Below, one piece after another: positions 60,969-64,000 of a stretch of 64,000 bases of DNA. A model generated the notes under the pieces. The model saw only the letters and a list, made by a program, of their open reading frames with translations. It searched no databases and was not told the DNA's origin. The DNA is taken from positions 558,001 to 622,000 of the forward strand of contig OW818654.1 of the NCBI GenBank assembly GCA_942492935.1, written 5' to 3'. The stretch comes from JANJUO01 sp942492935 (GTDB lineage: Bacteria; Bacteroidota; Ignavibacteria; Kapaibacteriales; UBA2268). The position numbers were made by a program, and so were the translations under genes. Each line of letters starts with the position of its first letter. Position 1 is the first letter of the stretch.

Positions 60969-63114
60969 TTAACCCAACTTGCACTCTGTTGTGTATAAGT
61001 CCCTATAAAATCAATAATGAAAATTTTTAATGGGTAACTACATATTTTTTGGTTGTGAAGGGCATTGAGCTAATCTTCACAGCCTTGTATATTTCCATCG
61101 CCTCCTGTATTGGTCTTGAGCAATTTCTAATGATAACCTCATTCTTATCTTTGTTTGTGATTGAAATTGTTACTGCCTTCTGCGTGTTCATTATTCTAAC
61201 TATATTTCGCCAGTCATAATTTATATCTGATTTTTTGAGCATAAAACGAATAGCGGAAACTATCTGATAAGCAAGCAAACCCAAATAAAGATGAGCATTT
61301 GTATGTTTATCATCTTTGTGGTAAACTGGACGCAAACGAAGATCGGATTTCAAACAACGAAATGTTGATTCAACTTCTCGAATAGTATTATATATGTCCC
61401 AAATTTCTGTTTCACTTGCCATTGTATAGTTGGTTCGCAAAAAATACTCACCATTGCCGGGCTCTGTTGGTTTAATGTCTTTCTTGACAAATTCCACTTT
61501 TGTTGCAATACCATCTTTTTCTTCTACTATTATGTCGTAATATTTATGTACAGTTTTGTTCCTTTCTTTGATTCTGCCAATTCTTTCCCATACTTTTTCA
61601 ATCTTTTTTGTACCGCCCTTTTTCTCGATTCCGCTAACTACACTGGTCATTTCAAGCTCAAAACTTTCTGTTGCTCGTTTCATCATCGAGTTTTCTTTCA
61701 ACGCTTTTCTATGGCTAAGTACATGAATTACAGAATCTTTACTTGATTTTAATTCGATTGATTTCAATTTGATTTCATTATCCTGCTTATCCTTTACAAT
61801 GACTGCATTTGTGAAATCTGTTTCTTCATCTAAATGTGGCTTACTACGTGAAACAACAACATATAAAAATCCCTTCTGACGCACCGCCTCAAGGTTTCCT
61901 GCCGTTGCAATTCCAGCATCTAATACTATTAGCGGCTGCTTTCCATCTGTGGTGTTTGGATTTCCCATCTTGTCAATAATATCTATCAAAGTTTGCGGAT
62001 CAGACATATTTCCTTCGTAAATATTGCTGTGCTTCAAAAAACCTGATTTATTGATTACCGCTCCCAGAACTATCTGTTTACAATCATTTCGCTTCTGCTT
62101 GTTCCTTCCAAAATTTGCAGTTTTGCTATTGAGCTTCTGACCTTCAAAATGTGTATTGGTTAAGTCATAAATTAATATGGTATCGTCAACATCAAATAAT
62201 GTAGTCATTTTATTATAAAGATAAGTCTCCAATTCATCTTTCAATTCATATAAATCGCTTGCACTATTGTACAAATGATGGCGACTGACACTACCTATTG
62301 GCTTGTCAAAAAGCTCAAGAAGTGCACTGTTTTGATTGAGCCAACTCTCTGTCTTATGTTCAGAAAATGAAGCAACTGCTCGACTGATAACTGATATCAA
62401 AGCGTTGTCCACTTTGTTCTTGCTCCAGCCCTTATGCTCCAGAAAGCTCTTCAAATCAAGACGGTCAAGCATTTCATAGCACATCCATTCTGCACCGATT
62501 TCACGACAATCTGTTGTGGTGACTGTTTTTAAATCCACAGATTCATATTCAGTTGTATCAATCGGCAAATCATTACTTTCTTCGTCAATTATTTTTTGAC
62601 TTTCTTTTTGTTGTTTCAATTGGTATTTCGAATATAATTGCTCAACCAATTTAGTCAATTCAGGTGAAGCTTGTATCAATTCTTCAGAAATCAATTGTGT
62701 ATTTCTGATTTTATTTTCTAACAATTTAGCAACAATGAAGCGATTTTCTTTTGAATTCAATAACTTATCAGAGCCAAGATATAAAATTATCTTATGCTTG
62801 ACCTTACCGTCAACTCTGAAAGTCTCCGATAGTTGATACTGGTAAAATACTTTTCCCTTAGGCGTATTACTCTTTTTAACTTCTTTAATAAACATTTTTC
62901 AACCTGTAAAATTCAACACTTACAAATATACGCAAAAAAGTCATACAATGCAAGCATCATGCACCACTCAAACGCCTTTTTTTGCCCTTTTTAGCTTAAT
63001 TTTAAGCATTCAAAAAAATCGTTTTGTTATTTTTCAAGCACTTACAAATTAAAAATATTTTCAAAAATCCCAAAATAAATTATTTTCGGTAAATTGAGGT
63101 GCAACTTGGGGTAA
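60969..63114 (-). mobile_element. IS1634-family insertion sequence
   Basis: About 2.1 kb around one full-length transposase. Left end TTAACCCAACTTGCAC and right end (reversed) TTACCCCAAGTTGCAC form imperfect terminal inverted repeats. The exact termini and target duplication could not be fixed by eye. 62896-63098 is an AT-rich non-coding stretch between the transposase start and the end. Confidence 0.75.
61027..62895 (-). CDS. IS1634-family transposase
   Basis: 622 aa, full length. N-terminal FYQYQLSETFRVDGKVKHKIILYLG, then TTDCREIGAEWMCYEMLDRLDL, then the DDE core: LIYDLTNTHFEG, GFLKHSNIYEGNMSDPQTL, LIVLDAGIATAGNLE, and the C-terminal YTMASETEIWDIYNTIREVESTFRCLKSDLRLRPVYHK with the catalytic Glu. 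It ends in a VISAIRFMLKK..I domain typical of IS1634/ISAs1-like proteins. No frameshifts, so probably active. Confidence 0.95.
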   Translation of the reverse strand: MFIKEVKKSNTPKGKVFYQYQLSETFRVDGKVKHKIILYLGSDKLLNSKENRFIVAKLLENKIRNTQLISEELIQASPELTKLVEQLYSKYQLKQQKESQKIIDEESNDLPIDTTEYESVDLKTVTTTDCREIGAEWMCYEMLDRLDLKSFLEHKGWSKNKVDNALISVISRAVASFSEHKTESWLNQNSALLELFDKPIGSVSRHHLYNSASDLYELKDELETYLYNKMTTLFDVDDTILIYDLTNTHFEGQKLNSKTANFGRNKQKRNDCKQIVLGAVINKSGFLKHSNIYEGNMSDPQTLIDIIDKMGNPNTTDGKQPLIVLDAGIATAGNLEAVRQKGFLYVVVSRSKPHLDEETDFTNAVIVKDKQDNEIKLKSIELKSSKDSVIHVLSHRKALKENSMMKRATESFELEMTSVVSGIEKKGGTKKIEKVWERIGRIKERNKTVHKYYDIIVEEKDGIATKVEFVKKDIKPTEPGNGEYFLRTNYTMASETEIWDIYNTIREVESTFRCLKSDLRLRPVYHKDDKHTNAHLYLGLLAYQIVSAIRFMLKKSDINYDWRNIVRIMNTQKAVTISITNKDKNEVIIRNCSRPIQEAMEIYKAVKISSMPFTTKKYVVTH

Positions 63115-63139
63115 TCATATTTGTTTATATAATCTTTAT

Positions 63140-63910
63140 TTATTTCTTATTTTTCAAAACACCCTTTACTAAAATGTAATCTCTTAAACACTTATTAATC
63201 CAATCGCTTTGAGAACTATCAATATTTATTCTTGTTGTTTGAAATTTAATTTTTTGAAACTGTGGTCGTTTACTTAATTTTGATACATATAATTCTTTAG
63301 TATCAACTACAATTTTTTTTTCATATTCACGCATATCTAAAAAATCTAATAATTCATTAAGCAATATTTCGTTGATGATAGAAAATCGAGATATTATATT
63401 ATAATCATATTCTTTACTTAACATAAATTCTGATACTTCAAATATTTCAGACTTGGCTTTTGTACTTCGAAACATTGTTACTATTGGCAGTATTTCAATA
63501 TTTATCTTAAGAGTTTCATTTGGCTTTATCTTATAGAAAAAAGGCATTTCTGTCATGAAATATTTCGCATTTGTTTCTAAATAAGGTTGATAAGTAGTAT
63601 TTAACGGAAAGTAGTTAATCATGTGGTATGCAAAAATGTGACCTGGTGACGTTGCCATTGTTGACCCCCCAAATTTACTACCTGTAAACCATAGTTCACT
63701 TCCAGGAATATAATAGTTGATACTATCTAAATTTTTAATACTTATTTTCAAGATTAATAAAGAATCTTGCAGAATTGCATCAGTATTTGATTCAATTTTA
63801 AAATCATATTTTTTGAAAATAGGTAACTTTTTATGTTCTTGGTTACAAGTAATCAAAAAAATTGATAACAATAAAAATAAAAATTTAAAACTAATCTTAT
63901 TTTGTTGCAT
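63140..63910 (-). CDS. Lipoprotein of unknown function
   Basis: 256 aa from the Met of MQQNKISFKFLFLLLSIFLITCNQ, chosen because an AAGG site lies nine bases upstream; longer starts exist at 63919 and 63946. Lipobox FLITC. The rest is predicted beta-rich (LLILKISIKNLDSINYYIPGSELWF, KPNETLKINIEILPI) with no family I recognise. Outer-membrane or periplasmic by lipobox. Nothing is seen between its upstream end and the window edge. Confidence 0.75.
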   Translation of the reverse strand: MQQNKISFKFLFLLLSIFLITCNQEHKKLPIFKKYDFKIESNTDAILQDSLLILKISIKNLDSINYYIPGSELWFTGSKFGGSTMATSPGHIFAYHMINYFPLNTTYQPYLETNAKYFMTEMPFFYKIKPNETLKINIEILPIVTMFRSTKAKSEIFEVSEFMLSKEYDYNIISRFSIINEILLNELLDFLDMREYEKKIVVDTKELYVSKLSKRPQFQKIKFQTTRINIDSSQSDWINKCLRDYILVKGVLKNKK

Positions 63911-64000
63911 TGATTTCATCCTTATTAATTTGTTTAAAGAATTCAATATGACATTTTTTTCCTAATATTCTTTTACTCAAGTAAATTCACTTAATACTTG

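Noticed and set aside
1..64000. tRNA or rRNA genes
   Set aside because: I saw no cloverleaf with a GTTC-type T arm or conserved rRNA segment on either strand, although a by-eye search can miss a tRNA.

Overview
This is an AT-rich chromosomal window from a Gram-negative, strictly or facultatively anaerobic bacterium of the Bacteroidota/FCB group. An Ignavibacteria- or Kapabacteria-like member is my best guess; this is inference, because the window contains no rRNA. The evidence is at least six large exported proteins ending in type IX secretion (T9SS) sorting domains, choice-of-anchor-D (ASPM/Hydin-like) repeats, Asp-box propellers, and a Tat/lipoprotein/MCE envelope gene set.

Layout. 0-8 kb: the 3' part of a PAS/hybrid histidine kinase, three tandem Hsp20 genes, a papain-like protease and a T9SS surface protein. 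8-14 kb is an accessory zone: an ISNCY-type insertion sequence whose transposase is split over a canonical -1 slippery site, a BrnT/BrnA-like toxin-antitoxin pair, a 51-nt relic of a second [FeFe]-hydrogenase gene, and two T9SS genes (one with an in-frame stop). 14-18 kb: a compact NAD(P)-linked trimeric [FeFe] hydrogenase (hydC-hydB-hydA order on the minus strand) divergent from tatC. 19-38 kb: mostly housekeeping genes (ftsY, ssb, MCE protein, methyltransferase, nadC, endonuclease, rlmB, SulP and MFS transporters, S41 protease) separated by repeat-rich spacers.

38-55 kb is the energetic core. A Rieske protein is translationally coupled to a cytochrome b fused to a 12-heme c-type cytochrome. 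An IS256-like element containing a structured-RNA candidate follows. Then come a MerR-controlled sulfur-respiration operon (Tat-exported molybdopterin catalytic subunit, FeS subunit, NrfD-type membrane subunit, two YeeE/YedE sulfur channels, and a rhodanese-fold protein whose only cysteine is the last residue) and a molybdenum-cofactor operon (carboxymuconolactone-decarboxylase-like, chrA half, moaA, moaC, MOSC, moeA, mobA). The Moco operon has a recognisable Moco riboswitch and intrinsic terminator in front of it. The two operons fit together: the second makes the cofactor for the first.

55-64 kb: a ppk2 gene broken by a 193-bp-offset tandem duplication (possibly an assembly artefact), a 1563-aa VWA/T9SS surface protein, an IS1634-family element and a lipoprotein.

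The most unusual non-coding signal is the density of small dispersed structured repeats. They include a GATGTCC palindrome and a C-GTA-G hairpin family, both with compensatory changes in their arms, a roughly 75-bp terminal-inverted-repeat element (one copy split by an IS with an 8-bp target duplication), and a 220-340-bp mosaic element with inverted termini.
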